Assembly: GCA_025362795.1 (NCBI GenBank)
Contig: JANYFE010000078.1
Location: 1 to 64,000 of the forward strand
Reading direction: 5' to 3'
DNA length: 64,000 nt
DNA from: Rhodobacterales bacterium
GTDB lineage: Bacteria; Pseudomonadota; Alphaproteobacteria; Rhodobacterales; Rhodobacteraceae
In this document: positions 11,541 through 20,318 of the stretch, piece by piece
How positions within the stretch are numbered: the first letter of the stretch is position 1
Layout: every line of letters begins with the position of its first letter
The notes under the pieces: model-generated
What the model was told of the DNA's origin: nothing
What the model saw: the letters and a program-made list of their open reading frames with translations, nothing else
The model's database searches: none
Position numbers and translations under genes: made by a program

Positions 11541-12041
11541 ATGGCCGATAACGCGACCAGTGGCGAAAGCCTGCTGTTTTTGACCGACGAACAATTGCGC
11601 AAGGGCATCGAGGCGATGTTCTTCGCCTATCAGGGCTTTACCGCCGACCCCGACCGCATTCTGGATACGCTGGAATATGGCCGCGCTCACCACCGTGCTG
11701 TGCATTTCATCAACCGCTCTCCGGGCCTGACGGTGTCCAGTCTGCTGGCGATTCTGGGCGTGACTAAGCAAAGCCTGAATCGGGTGCTGCGCACCCTGTT
11801 CGAGGATGGCCTGGTCGAGGCGCGGGTGGGCAAGACCGACAAACGCGAACGCCGCCTGCACCTGACCGAAAAGGGCGCGGCTTTGGAACGGTCGCTGTCC
11901 GATGCGCAGCGGGCCCGGATGCGGGCGGCTTACCGCGCCGCGGGTCCACAGGCCGTTCAAGGATTTCGCATGGTGCTGGAGGCGATGATGGACCCTGAAA
12001 TGCGACGCCAGTATCAAGGGTTCAAGGAGGATAACCCATGA
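11541..12041 (+). CDS. petP: MarR-family transcriptional regulator, PetP-like
   Basis: A 166-aa winged-helix protein. The MarR core is seen as VHFINRSPGLTVSSLLAILG, the recognition helix around VTKQSLNRVLRTLFEDGLV (80-98) and the wing KTDKRERRLHLTEKG. It overlaps the following response regulator by 4 nt (ATGA). A MarR-type gene joined to an OmpR-type gene of this size matches petP-petR of Rhodobacter capsulatus (165 and 227 aa there, from memory), so the symbol is used on length, order and family; the cytochrome bc1 genes are not nearby. A purine-rich GGGAAAGGGAG precedes the start. Confidence 0.75.
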   Translation: MADNATSGESLLFLTDEQLRKGIEAMFFAYQGFTADPDRILDTLEYGRAHHRAVHFINRSPGLTVSSLLAILGVTKQSLNRVLRTLFEDGLVEARVGKTDKRERRLHLTEKGAALERSLSDAQRARMRAAYRAAGPQAVQGFRMVLEAMMDPEMRRQYQGFKEDNP

Positions 12042-12739
12042 CCGAGCAGCAAGCGCATCTACTGGTTGTCGATGACGACGAACGCATCCGAGGGCTGTTG
12101 CAGAAATTCCTGATCCGCAATGGTTTTCTGGTTTCCACCGCCCGCGATTCCGCACAGGCCCGCCGGCTTCTGGCCGGGTTAGAGTTCGACATGCTGGTCC
12201 TTGACGTGATGATGCCGGGCGAAGACGGCATCACCCTGACCCGCGACCTGCGCCGGACGATGACCGTGCCGATACTGTTGCTGACCGCCAAAGGCGAAAG
12301 CCTGAACCGGATCGAGGGGCTGGAAGCAGGGGCCGATGACTACCTGGTCAAGCCGTTTGAACCCAAAGAACTGCTGCTGCGGATCAACGCCATCTTGCGC
12401 CGTGTGCCACAGATAAAGCCGGCCTTGGTCGGGCCGAAATCCCTGCTTCTGGGGGCGGTGAGGTATGACCTTGACCGGGGCGAACTGTGGCGTGGGCCGG
12501 ATTTGATCCGCCTGACCGCAACAGAGGCACAGCTGATGCGGATTTTTGCGTCGGCGCCCGGCGCCGCCATTCCCCGCGACCGGCTGGCCGGAGATGCTGA
12601 GGGTGACGCGGTAGCTGCGCAGGAACGCGCGGTGGACGTGCAGATCACCCGTCTGCGGCGCAAGATCGAGGATGATCCCAAACAGCCCCGCTATCTGCAA
12701 ACGGTCCGCGGCGAAGGGTATATGCTGCAACCGGATTGA
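12038..12739 (+). CDS. petR: OmpR-family response regulator, PetR-like
   Basis: A 233-aa two-domain regulator. The receiver has the acidic pocket VVDDDE (11-15), phospho-acceptor D56 in LVLDVMMPGEDG, and K105 in DDYLVKPFEP. The C-terminal winged helix (about 135-233) ends VDVQITRLRRKIEDDP and RGEGYML, as in OmpR/PhoB proteins. It overlaps petP by 4 nt and has no histidine kinase beside it, as reported for petPR. Its targets cannot be told from the sequence. Confidence 0.85.
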   Translation: MTEQQAHLLVVDDDERIRGLLQKFLIRNGFLVSTARDSAQARRLLAGLEFDMLVLDVMMPGEDGITLTRDLRRTMTVPILLLTAKGESLNRIEGLEAGADDYLVKPFEPKELLLRINAILRRVPQIKPALVGPKSLLLGAVRYDLDRGELWRGPDLIRLTATEAQLMRIFASAPGAAIPRDRLAGDAEGDAVAAQERAVDVQITRLRRKIEDDPKQPRYLQTVRGEGYMLQPD

Positions 12740-12788
12740 GGCACAGGGCAGCGCTCTCTGGCCGGTGATACCGGTGCATGCCTGTGCC
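12740..12788 (+). terminator. Extended hairpin after petR
   Basis: GGCACAGG (12740-12747) pairs with CCTGTGCC (12781-12788), enclosing a smaller CCGGT-GAT-ACCGG hairpin. It starts at the petR stop. There is no T-tract, so termination is uncertain. Confidence 0.4.
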
Positions 12789-12909
12789 GAAAGACCCCGG
12801 ACGGATGCCGTGATCTGCTTGGCGAAATTTCGGCCTGCGATTCGGGTGGCGACTGGACTTGCCCTGGTCTCAGAAGCATTGTCCGCCCATGCATCGCCGG
12901 AGGAATGTC

Positions 12910-15900
12910 ATGCCCAGCAATCTGCCTTTAGAAATGCGTCTGCGCCGGATGAACAAGAGGCTGGAGGAGTTGCAGCTGTGGGTCGACCGAGAGGTCGTCA
13001 CGCTGGAGGGTTGGACCTTGCAGGGCCAGCCAATTGCCAAGGGGGCCCGGTGGCAGGATGACGGTGAACCCTTGGGTTTTGCACATCCTGTCGTTGCAGT
13101 GCCTGCGCACTGGCCGTTGGACGAAGTGCGCCTGCATCTGTGGCTGGGCGGCGAGGGGCTGTTGCGGATCATTGGTGATACGACAGTTTCCTTTGGCCTC
13201 AACCCGCCGCACATGGACTTTCCGCTGACACAGAGCCGCTTCCGCATCGAGGCGGACTGCGTGGCGCGGCTGGAACAGGGCGTGCCAAACCGTGATGCGG
13301 CGTTGGGGCGGACCGAACTGGTCTGGGTCGAGCGTGACCTTGCCGATTTTATCCTGATGCTGCAGCAGGTCGTGGAACTGGTGCGCTCGGTCGGAGGGTA
13401 TGAGGTCGAGCCGATCCCGGTGCCAGCCTATTTCCCGAACCGAAAACACCCCGACCATTCCGCGCCACATGCCGTGTGCAAACCCATTCTGGACCTCGCC
13501 GAGGCGGCTTTTCATCTGCTGGACTGGCCGACCGACACGAAAACCTATCTTCCGCGCATTGCCCGCAGTGCGCCGTCAAGGCAAGTCTGGAAACTGCCTG
13601 CCCTGGACAGCCGGCTTGAACCGCTGTCTGACCGCGCCCGCGCCTCGGTAACGGCGGCGCGGGATCATCTGCGCGACGGGCTGAAAGCGCTGCAAGCCCG
13701 CTTCCCGCAAGAGGGTTCGATTGCGCTGACCGGCCATGCCCATATCGATCTTGCCTGGCTGTGGCCGATGGTAGAAACGCGGCGGAAAGGCGTGCGGACC
13801 TTTCACACTGCGCTGCAACTGATGGACCAGTTCCCCGAATTTCGATTCAACCACTCGACCGCCCAGCTTTACGATTTCGTAGGGCAGGACGACCCCGCGC
13901 TTTTGGCCGCCATCACCGAGAAGGCGGCGACCGCGCAGTGGGAGCCGATTGGCGCGATGTGGGTCGAACCTGACACCAACATGCCCTGCGGTGAATCGCT
14001 CATCCGGCAATTGCTGTATGGCATCCGCTATTTCGACCGCCAGTTCGGCAAGCGGTCGACTGTGCTGTGGCTGCCCGACGTCTTTGGCTTTTCGCCGGTG
14101 TTGCCGCAACTGTTGAAAGATGTCGGCATGACGTCGGTTTTTACCATCAAGACCAATTGGTCAGAAAAGAACAAACTGCCGCATGACCTGTTTCACTGGC
14201 AAGGCCTGGATGGGTCCAAGGTGGTCTTCCACACCTTTGAAAACCCCGCGAACGGCTATAACGCCGAACTGGGACCACGGGCGACGATCGAAACCTGGCG
14301 CAATTATCAGGACAAGGAACTGCTGCCTGAAAGCCTGCTGTGCTATGGGTTCGGCGATGGTGGTGGTGGCCCGACCGAAGAGATGATCCTGCGCGCACGG
14401 CAGCTTGCGGATTTCCCGCTGGTACCAAAACTGGCGCATGTCACGGTTAGCGACTGGTTCGCGGGCCTTCCGTCGCGCTTGACCGCAGCGCTGCCAGATT
14501 GGGTCGGCGAGATATATCTGGAATATCATCGCGGCACCCTGACGACACAGGGCCGCACCAAATACCTGCATCGCCGCGCTGAACGTGCCTTGGTGACGGC
14601 GGAAACCCTGTCGTCAATGGCCAGCCTGCTGGGTGCGCCGATCGCCAAAACGCTTGAAACCGATTGGCATATACTGCTGCGCAACGAATTTCACGACATT
14701 CTGCCGGGCTCGTCGATCCGCGAGGTTTATGAGGTGGCCGAGGCAGAACTGTCCGGCGTGATCGCTGCGGGCCGGGCGCGTCAGACGCAGGCGATGGCCG
14801 CACTGGTCGGCATTTTCAGCGCAGGCGACGCCCCGGGCGTGATCGTCGCCAACCCCGACCTGTCGCCGCGTCCGTTGCGCGTTGCATCTGAGACGGCGCT
14901 GCCTGGCGGGCAGGCCGTGGCGGACGGCATTGTGCTGGCCGCGCCGGTGATGATCGGCGGTCTGTCGGTGCTGGCCTGCAAGGCGGAGACCCTACCCCTG
15001 TCGTCGGGTCTGTCAGTGTCGCCTCTGCGGTTGGAGAATGATTTCGTCAAGGTTCGGCTCAATGCCGACGGCACTCTGGGCAGTCTGTTCGACAAACGCA
15101 TGGGCCGCGAATGCCTGGCGGGCCGCGGCAACCAGATCATGGCCTATGCCGACAAACCGCGCTTTTTCGACGCCTGGGATATCGAAGAGGATTATGTGGC
15201 GAGTGCCGTCGAACTGCTGGCCATCGCCCCGGCAGAAGTTGTCGAGAAAGGCCCGCACCGCGTCGCCGTCCGCATCCGGCGCAGCTTTGGGGCCAGCACC
15301 ATCACTCAGGAAATCCGCCTTTGGGCCAACTCACCACGGGTCGAAATCAAGACCGACATCGACTGGCACGATCGCCGCACCCTGGTGAAGGCCCGGTTCC
15401 CGCTGGCGATCCACGCCGACCACGCCACCTTTGAATGTGCTTGCGGGGTGATCCAGCGGCCCACCCATCGCAATACGCCGTGGGACGCAGCGAAATACGA
15501 AGTGGCGGCCCACCGCTTTGCCGATCTGTCAGAGCCGGGCTTCGGCGTCGCTCTGCTGAATGACGGCAAGTATGGCCATGACGTGCTGGCCAACGAAATC
15601 GGGATCAGCTTGCTGCGCTCGCCGGTTTATCCTGATTTCCTGGCCGATGAAGGCCTGCAAAGCTTTACCTATGCCCTGCTGCCGCATCCCGGTGACTGGC
15701 TGTCGGGCGGCGTTCTGGCTGAAGCAGAGGATCTGAACCAACCGCTGTTGGCTGCGGTGGCGCCGGTGGTGCAAGACCGTCAACGGCAGGCGGTCGTGGC
15801 AGATGGCTGGCCACTTGCGCTATCCGCCCTGAAACCGTCCGAGGACGGAGAAGGGCTGATCTTGCGGCTTTACGAACCCGCCGGCGGTCGCGCCAGACCG

Positions 15901-16032
15901 CAAATCACCCTGCCGGAAGGCTGGTCTCTGGCCGGAGAGGTCAATTTGCTGGAGGAGCAGAAACCCGCCACTGATCTGACTTTCGGCCCGTTCCAAATTC
16001 GCGGCCTTATGCTGAAACGGGCCGCACAGTGA
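12910..16032 (+). CDS. Alpha-mannosidase, glycoside hydrolase family 38
   Basis: A 1040-aa enzyme predicted to release alpha-linked mannose with retention, using a divalent metal. The N-terminal jelly-roll-like region (about 1-260) precedes the catalytic domain. Metal ligands H278 and D280 lie in GHAHIDLAWLWP, the nucleophile/metal ligand D390 in WLPDVFGFSPVLP, and a second His-Asp pair in RNEFHDILPGSS. Beta-rich C-terminal domains follow, giving a normal total length. No signal peptide is seen, so it should act in the cytosol on imported oligosaccharides. ATG 12910 follows GGAGG. The stop overlaps the next gene (GTGA), so the two form an operon. Confidence 0.93.
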   Translation: MPSNLPLEMRLRRMNKRLEELQLWVDREVVTLEGWTLQGQPIAKGARWQDDGEPLGFAHPVVAVPAHWPLDEVRLHLWLGGEGLLRIIGDTTVSFGLNPPHMDFPLTQSRFRIEADCVARLEQGVPNRDAALGRTELVWVERDLADFILMLQQVVELVRSVGGYEVEPIPVPAYFPNRKHPDHSAPHAVCKPILDLAEAAFHLLDWPTDTKTYLPRIARSAPSRQVWKLPALDSRLEPLSDRARASVTAARDHLRDGLKALQARFPQEGSIALTGHAHIDLAWLWPMVETRRKGVRTFHTALQLMDQFPEFRFNHSTAQLYDFVGQDDPALLAAITEKAATAQWEPIGAMWVEPDTNMPCGESLIRQLLYGIRYFDRQFGKRSTVLWLPDVFGFSPVLPQLLKDVGMTSVFTIKTNWSEKNKLPHDLFHWQGLDGSKVVFHTFENPANGYNAELGPRATIETWRNYQDKELLPESLLCYGFGDGGGGPTEEMILRARQLADFPLVPKLAHVTVSDWFAGLPSRLTAALPDWVGEIYLEYHRGTLTTQGRTKYLHRRAERALVTAETLSSMASLLGAPIAKTLETDWHILLRNEFHDILPGSSIREVYEVAEAELSGVIAAGRARQTQAMAALVGIFSAGDAPGVIVANPDLSPRPLRVASETALPGGQAVADGIVLAAPVMIGGLSVLACKAETLPLSSGLSVSPLRLENDFVKVRLNADGTLGSLFDKRMGRECLAGRGNQIMAYADKPRFFDAWDIEEDYVASAVELLAIAPAEVVEKGPHRVAVRIRRSFGASTITQEIRLWANSPRVEIKTDIDWHDRRTLVKARFPLAIHADHATFECACGVIQRPTHRNTPWDAAKYEVAAHRFADLSEPGFGVALLNDGKYGHDVLANEIGISLLRSPVYPDFLADEGLQSFTYALLPHPGDWLSGGVLAEAEDLNQPLLAAVAPVVQDRQRQAVVADGWPLALSALKPSEDGEGLILRLYEPAGGRARPQITLPEGWSLAGEVNLLEEQKPATDLTFGPFQIRGLMLKRAAQ

Positions 16033-17093
16033 CACAAACCATCGCCGATATCGAAACCCCCGCCGTGCTGATCGACCTTGACGTGGTCGAGGCGAACATC
16101 GCGCGGGTGCAGGCGCAGTTCGATGGCCTGGGCGTTGGCTTTCGGCCGCATATCAAGACCCACAAAATCCCCTACCTGGCGCGCCTGCAAATGCAGGAAG
16201 GGGCGATCGGAATTGCCGCGCAGAAGGTGTCGGAAGCCGAGGTGTTTGCGGCAGAGGGTTTTGACGACATCACCTTGTGCTTCAACCTGCTGTCGCCTGA
16301 CAAGATCACCCGGGTCCGCAGGCTGATGGACAGCTGCCACATGACCGTGGTGGCGGATAATGCTCAGGTCGTTCAGGCGCTGTCGGCGGGCATGGCCGGG
16401 GTCGCAACCCCGCTGGATGTGCTGGTCGAATGCGAGACGGGGATGCACCGCTGCGGCGTGCAAACCCCCGAGGCGGCGCGTGATCTGGCAGTGTTGATCG
16501 ACGCCGCGCCGGGCCTGCGTTTTGCCGGGCTGATGACTTATCCGGCCCCCGGTGGCGTCCATCAGGTCGAGGCGTTCATGTCCGCCGCCCGCCCCCTTTG
16601 CATCGCCGCAGTCGGCCATTGCGACACGATTTCTGGCGGTGGCACGCCGTCGATGGCCGAGGCGGGCCTGGCCCCGACCGTCACCGAATACCGCGCCGGA
16701 ACTTATATCTACAATGACCGTTCCATGGTTGACCGGGGCGCCTGCACGTTGGCGGATTGTGCGCTGACCGTGCTGGCCACCGTGGTCAGCCGCCCGACCG
16801 ACACGCGCGCCGTTCTGGATTCCGGTTCCAAATCGCTGACTTCCGACCTTGTCGGCCTGACCGGCCATGGCTCGATCCTCGGCTATCCCGGCGCCGAGAT
16901 CCCCTCCCTCAGCGAGGAACATGGCCGGGTCGACCTGATCCATTGCGCCTCCAGGCCCCAGATTGGCGACAAGGTGCAGATCGTGCCGAACCATGCCTGC
17001 CCGGTCAGCAATCTGGTCGACCATGTGATTTTCCACCGCAGCGGCGTGGTCCTGCGCAGTGAACCCGTGGCCGCACGCGGCTGCGTTCAATAG
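16029..17093 (+). CDS. Fold-III PLP enzyme of the D-threonine aldolase / D-serine dehydratase type
   Basis: A 354-aa protein related to alanine racemase-fold enzymes that cleave or dehydrate D-beta-hydroxy amino acids. The PLP lysine region RPHIKTHK (39-46; probably K43) and the C-terminal metal motif PNHACPVSNL are visible. His-x-Cys in that motif is the zinc pair of D-serine dehydratases; D-threonine aldolases may have Asp in the Cys position. It starts at GTG (16029) overlapping the GH38 stop by 4 nt, so it is translationally coupled. Why it travels with an alpha-mannosidase is unclear; breakdown of glycosylated Ser/Thr peptides is one speculative link. Confidence 0.8.
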   Translation: MTQTIADIETPAVLIDLDVVEANIARVQAQFDGLGVGFRPHIKTHKIPYLARLQMQEGAIGIAAQKVSEAEVFAAEGFDDITLCFNLLSPDKITRVRRLMDSCHMTVVADNAQVVQALSAGMAGVATPLDVLVECETGMHRCGVQTPEAARDLAVLIDAAPGLRFAGLMTYPAPGGVHQVEAFMSAARPLCIAAVGHCDTISGGGTPSMAEAGLAPTVTEYRAGTYIYNDRSMVDRGACTLADCALTVLATVVSRPTDTRAVLDSGSKSLTSDLVGLTGHGSILGYPGAEIPSLSEEHGRVDLIHCASRPQIGDKVQIVPNHACPVSNLVDHVIFHRSGVVLRSEPVAARGCVQ

Positions 17094-17160
17094 CCGATTG
17101 CACATTTTCCACGGTCAAAAACAATCCTTGATAAACGCGGGCAAATCAGACTTTATGCTT

Positions 17161-17176
17161 AGGAAACCGTTTTCCT
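17161..17176 (+). promoter_or_regulatory. LacI-type operator O1
   Basis: AGGAAACCGTTTTCCT is a near-perfect palindrome with a central CG, the usual architecture of LacI/GalR operators. It lies about 100 bp before the substrate-binding protein gene whose operon encodes a LacI-type regulator. Its centre is 53 bp (about five helical turns) from O2. Confidence 0.75.
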
Positions 17177-17214
17177 TGATAAGATTCGAGCCGAATCAAC
17201 CTCGGACTTGAGCC

Positions 17215-17228
17215 AGAAAACGTTTTCT
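17215..17228 (+). promoter_or_regulatory. LacI-type operator O2
   Basis: AGAAAACGTTTTCT is a perfect 14-bp palindrome around CG, 40 bp before the ATG at 17268. It shares the form GAAAnCGTTTTC with O1, which suggests the same regulator, probably the LacI-family product of the gene at 20315. Confidence 0.8.
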
Positions 17229-17267
17229 TTTTGCAGCCGAGCGTCTCGGCACCAATGGGAGGAAGAT

Positions 17268-18521
17268 ATGAAAAGCCTGTCTGTACCCGGTTTTCGCCGG
17301 TTGCTTGTGACTGCCTCGCTGGTCGCGATGGTCGCCAGTCCGGTTTCTGCAGAGACCCTCACAATGTGGGTCCGCGAGTCTGCCGCCGATCCTGGCAAGC
17401 TGATGGTCGACCTGTGGAACGGTAAACATGACAACAAGATCGAGTTGACCGCGATCCCCGATACCCAGCTTGTGACCAAGCTTGCCACATCGGTCGCCGG
17501 CGGCAATGCGCCCGACCTTGTGTCGTTCGACCTGATCTACATGCCCGACTTCATGAAGGCCGGTTTCCTGACCGACGTGACGGACCAACTGGCCGCCGAC
17601 CCGCATTATGCAACCCATGTTCAAGCCTACAAAGACATCTCGACCTATGAAGGCAAAACCTACGGTGTCGGTTTTACCCCGGATGTGTCGGTGCTGGTCT
17701 GGAACAAGGATCTGTTCAAGGCCGCCGGTCTGGACCCCGAAAAGGGCCCGACCACTATTCAGGAAATCGTAGATGACGCCCGCAAAGTCCACGCGCTTGG
17801 CAAGGACACTTACGGCTTCTGGTTTTCGGGCGCTTGCCCCGGCTGCAACATCTTTGTGACCTCGCCGATGATGGTGGCGGCGGGTTCCAAGATTCTGCCC
17901 AAGAATGGCACCGATGAGGCGCTGACCGGCGACGGTGTCAAGACTGTGCTGGAAGCCTACAAGACCATGTGGGACGAGGGGCTGATCCCGGCATCCGCCG
18001 AAACCGACACCGGCGCCAACTTCGTCTCGGCCTTTGTCGGCGGCAACATCGGCATTGCGGGCACCGGCGGTTTCCTGATCTCGCTGATGAAACGCGAACA
18101 TCCTGACTTCAACTACGGCATGACCCTGCTTCCTGGCATCAGCGCCGGTCAGGTTTCCGGCTTTGTCGGTGGCGACGTGGTGGCGATCCCGGCCAAGGGC
18201 AAGAACGAAGCGGCGGCGCGGGAATTCCTGACCTGGGTGCTGTCGGACGAGGCGCAACTGGATGGGCTGGCCAAGAATTCGATCCTGACCACCCGCACCG
18301 ATCTGGCGGACAATGAATATACCAAGGGCAACCAGCCGGTGCTGATGACTGCCAAGGCGTTGGCCGCAGGTTATGTGCCGTGGGTGTTCCACTTTGCAGA
18401 CATGGTGAACTCTGACAGCAGCCCCTGGATTCAGATGCTGCAACAGGCGATCTTTGATGGCGACATAGATGGCGCAATCACCGAGGCCCGTGCTGCGATG
18501 CTGGAAATCGCGGCCCGCTAA
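17268..18521 (+). CDS. Sugar ABC transporter substrate-binding protein
   Basis: A 417-aa periplasmic binding protein of the family-1 (MalE/UgpB-like) group. A Sec signal peptide is clear: basic MKSLSVPGFRRL, hydrophobic VTASLVAMVAS, cleavage at about VSA-ET. The mature part has the family pattern around VTKLATSVAGGNAPDLVSFD and KTYGVGFTPDVSVLVWNKDLF. ATG 17268 follows GGGAGGA. It is the first gene after the two LacI-type operators and heads a transporter operon. A strong hairpin after its stop probably raises its level over the permeases. The substrate is most likely an oligosaccharide released from or processed by the GH127/GH38 enzymes. Confidence 0.92.
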   Translation: MKSLSVPGFRRLLVTASLVAMVASPVSAETLTMWVRESAADPGKLMVDLWNGKHDNKIELTAIPDTQLVTKLATSVAGGNAPDLVSFDLIYMPDFMKAGFLTDVTDQLAADPHYATHVQAYKDISTYEGKTYGVGFTPDVSVLVWNKDLFKAAGLDPEKGPTTIQEIVDDARKVHALGKDTYGFWFSGACPGCNIFVTSPMMVAAGSKILPKNGTDEALTGDGVKTVLEAYKTMWDEGLIPASAETDTGANFVSAFVGGNIGIAGTGGFLISLMKREHPDFNYGMTLLPGISAGQVSGFVGGDVVAIPAKGKNEAAAREFLTWVLSDEAQLDGLAKNSILTTRTDLADNEYTKGNQPVLMTAKALAAGYVPWVFHFADMVNSDSSPWIQMLQQAIFDGDIDGAITEARAAMLEIAAR

Positions 18522-18528
18522 CACCACC

Positions 18529-18555
18529 GGCTGCGGCGTTGCTTGCGCCGCAGCC
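18529..18555 (+). terminator. Intercistronic hairpin between binding protein and permease genes
   Basis: GGCTGCGGCG (18529-18538) pairs perfectly with CGCCGCAGCC (18546-18555) around a 7-nt loop and is followed by ATTTT. This position, just after the binding-protein gene of an ABC operon, is a known place for partial termination or 3'-end protection. Confidence 0.7.
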
Positions 18556-18588
18556 ATTTTGGCAGTCGTTGCTGACAGGATCCATGGC

Positions 18589-19467
18589 ATGAGCAGGCGC
18601 AGCCGCAACAGATGGGTAGGTCTGGTCTATACCACACCGGCGCTGGCGTTTGTGTCGGTCTTTGTGCTGTGGCCGCTGTGTCATGTGCTGTGGTTGTCGT
18701 TGACCTCGCGCAGCCTCCTTGGGGGCGGGGAATTCATCGGGTTCGACAATTATACCCGGGCCTTCGCCGACAAGAGTTTCTGGCAGGCGCTGGAATTCAC
18801 GCTGACCTATACCGCCTATATCACGCCGATCCTGTTGGTGCTGAACCTCGCGCTGGCGCTGCTGACAGCTGCCGATACGCCACTGCGGCGCCTGACGCGC
18901 ACCGTGATTTTCCTGCCCGTCGTCATCGGCCTCGCCTCGTCCTCGCTGCTTTGGTACTGGCTGTTCGACCAGCAGGTCGGGTTGTTCAACAAACTGCTGG
19001 TGGATCTTGGCATCCTGACGGAACCGATGATCTGGTTCCGCAAGGCCGCCAGCGCGCAGGTCGCCGTTACGATCTCGGTCGTGTGGAAGGTCGTTGGTTT
19101 TGGCATGATCCTGATGGTTGCGGGCATTCAGGCCATAAGCAATGACATCATCGAGGCCAGCCGCATTGACGGGGCATCCAGTTTCCTTCGGGTCCGGCGA
19201 ATCGTCATTCCGCTCGCCATGCGGTCGATCGTGATGGCGACCGTCATCTCTGTGATCGGGTCGATGCTGGCGTTCGACCAGTTCTATCTGATGACCAAGG
19301 GCGGCCCGCGCGGCCAAACCTTCACCTCGGTCTATTGGGTCTTTCAGAATGGCTTTGCCCGCTTCGAACTCGGCTACTCGTCGGCGCTGTCGGTGATCTT
19401 GATGGTCATCATCACTTCCGCCACTGCGCTGCAACTGTGGCTGTCACGCAAAGGGTCGAAAGCATGA
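18589..19467 (+). CDS. Sugar ABC transporter permease 1 (MalF/UgpA-like)
   Basis: A 292-aa inner-membrane permease with about six transmembrane helices, starting with the YTTPALAFVSVFVLWPL segment. The cytoplasmic coupling motif is seen as EASRIDGASSFLRVRRIVIPL (EAA loop) near residues 192-212. ATG 18589 is the only start close to the family N-terminus. Its stop overlaps the next ATG (ATGA), so the two permeases are coupled. Confidence 0.92.
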   Translation: MSRRSRNRWVGLVYTTPALAFVSVFVLWPLCHVLWLSLTSRSLLGGGEFIGFDNYTRAFADKSFWQALEFTLTYTAYITPILLVLNLALALLTAADTPLRRLTRTVIFLPVVIGLASSSLLWYWLFDQQVGLFNKLLVDLGILTEPMIWFRKAASAQVAVTISVVWKVVGFGMILMVAGIQAISNDIIEASRIDGASSFLRVRRIVIPLAMRSIVMATVISVIGSMLAFDQFYLMTKGGPRGQTFTSVYWVFQNGFARFELGYSSALSVILMVIITSATALQLWLSRKGSKA

Positions 19468-20318
19468 GCATGGCACTTCGCCCCCGGCGAGTCAGGCGCG
19501 GCGAGTATCTTGTGGCCGCCATCTGCGTGGGAATGATCACCATCATGATATGGCCGATCGTCATGTCCTTTCTGGCGTCGATCAAACCACCAGACGAGGC
19601 ATCGCGCCCGCCGCCGCATTATTTGCCGCAGTCGCTCAGCCTTGAAAACTACCGGTCCATTCTCACCTACCACGCCGGGCTTGCGGTCTATGTGGGCAAC
19701 TCGCTGGCGGTGGCCGGGCTGACCATCGTGTTCTGTCTGGTGCTGTCGGTGCCTGCGGGCTATGGCCTGGCCCGGTTCGACATTCCCGGCAAAGAGGTAA
19801 TCTTCCTGATCCTGCTGGCGTCGATGATGCTGCCGTTTCAGGCCTTGTTGGTGCCGCTTTACCTGCTGTTTTCCCATATCGGCCTGACCGCCAGCAAACT
19901 GGGCCTCGCGATCCTGCACACCATGCTGCAACTGCCGTTTTCCATCTACCTGATGCGCAATTCGTTCGAGGGCATCCCCAAGGAAATGGAAGAGGCCGCA
20001 GTGGTCGATGGTGCCACCAGCCTGTTCACGCTGCGCCGGATTTTCCTGCCGCTGGTCATGCCCGGCATGGTTACGGTGGCGCTGTTCGCCTTCATCACCT
20101 CGTGGAATGAATTTCTGGGGGCATTGATCCTGATGAATGATGAAAAGCAGTTCACCGTTCCAATCATGATGACCGGGGTCAGCAGCGGCAATTTCGGCTC
20201 GGTGAACTGGGGCGGGCTGCAGGCGTCGGTGATCGTGTCGATTCTGCCCTGCCTGATCATCTACCTGCTTTTGCAGCGCTACTACATGACGGGTCTGTTG
20301 TCCGGGGCGGTCAAATGA
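19464..20318 (+). CDS. Sugar ABC transporter permease 2 (MalG/UgpE-like)
   Basis: A 284-aa inner-membrane permease, partner of the preceding one. It has about six helices and the EAA loop EEAAVVDGATSLFTLRRIFLP about two thirds along, followed by NEFLGALILMND, typical of MalG-type subunits. It starts at the ATG inside the ATGA overlap with permease 1 and ends in another ATGA overlap with the lacI-type gene. Confidence 0.92.
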   Translation: MSMALRPRRVRRGEYLVAAICVGMITIMIWPIVMSFLASIKPPDEASRPPPHYLPQSLSLENYRSILTYHAGLAVYVGNSLAVAGLTIVFCLVLSVPAGYGLARFDIPGKEVIFLILLASMMLPFQALLVPLYLLFSHIGLTASKLGLAILHTMLQLPFSIYLMRNSFEGIPKEMEEAAVVDGATSLFTLRRIFLPLVMPGMVTVALFAFITSWNEFLGALILMNDEKQFTVPIMMTGVSSGNFGSVNWGGLQASVIVSILPCLIIYLLLQRYYMTGLLSGAVK

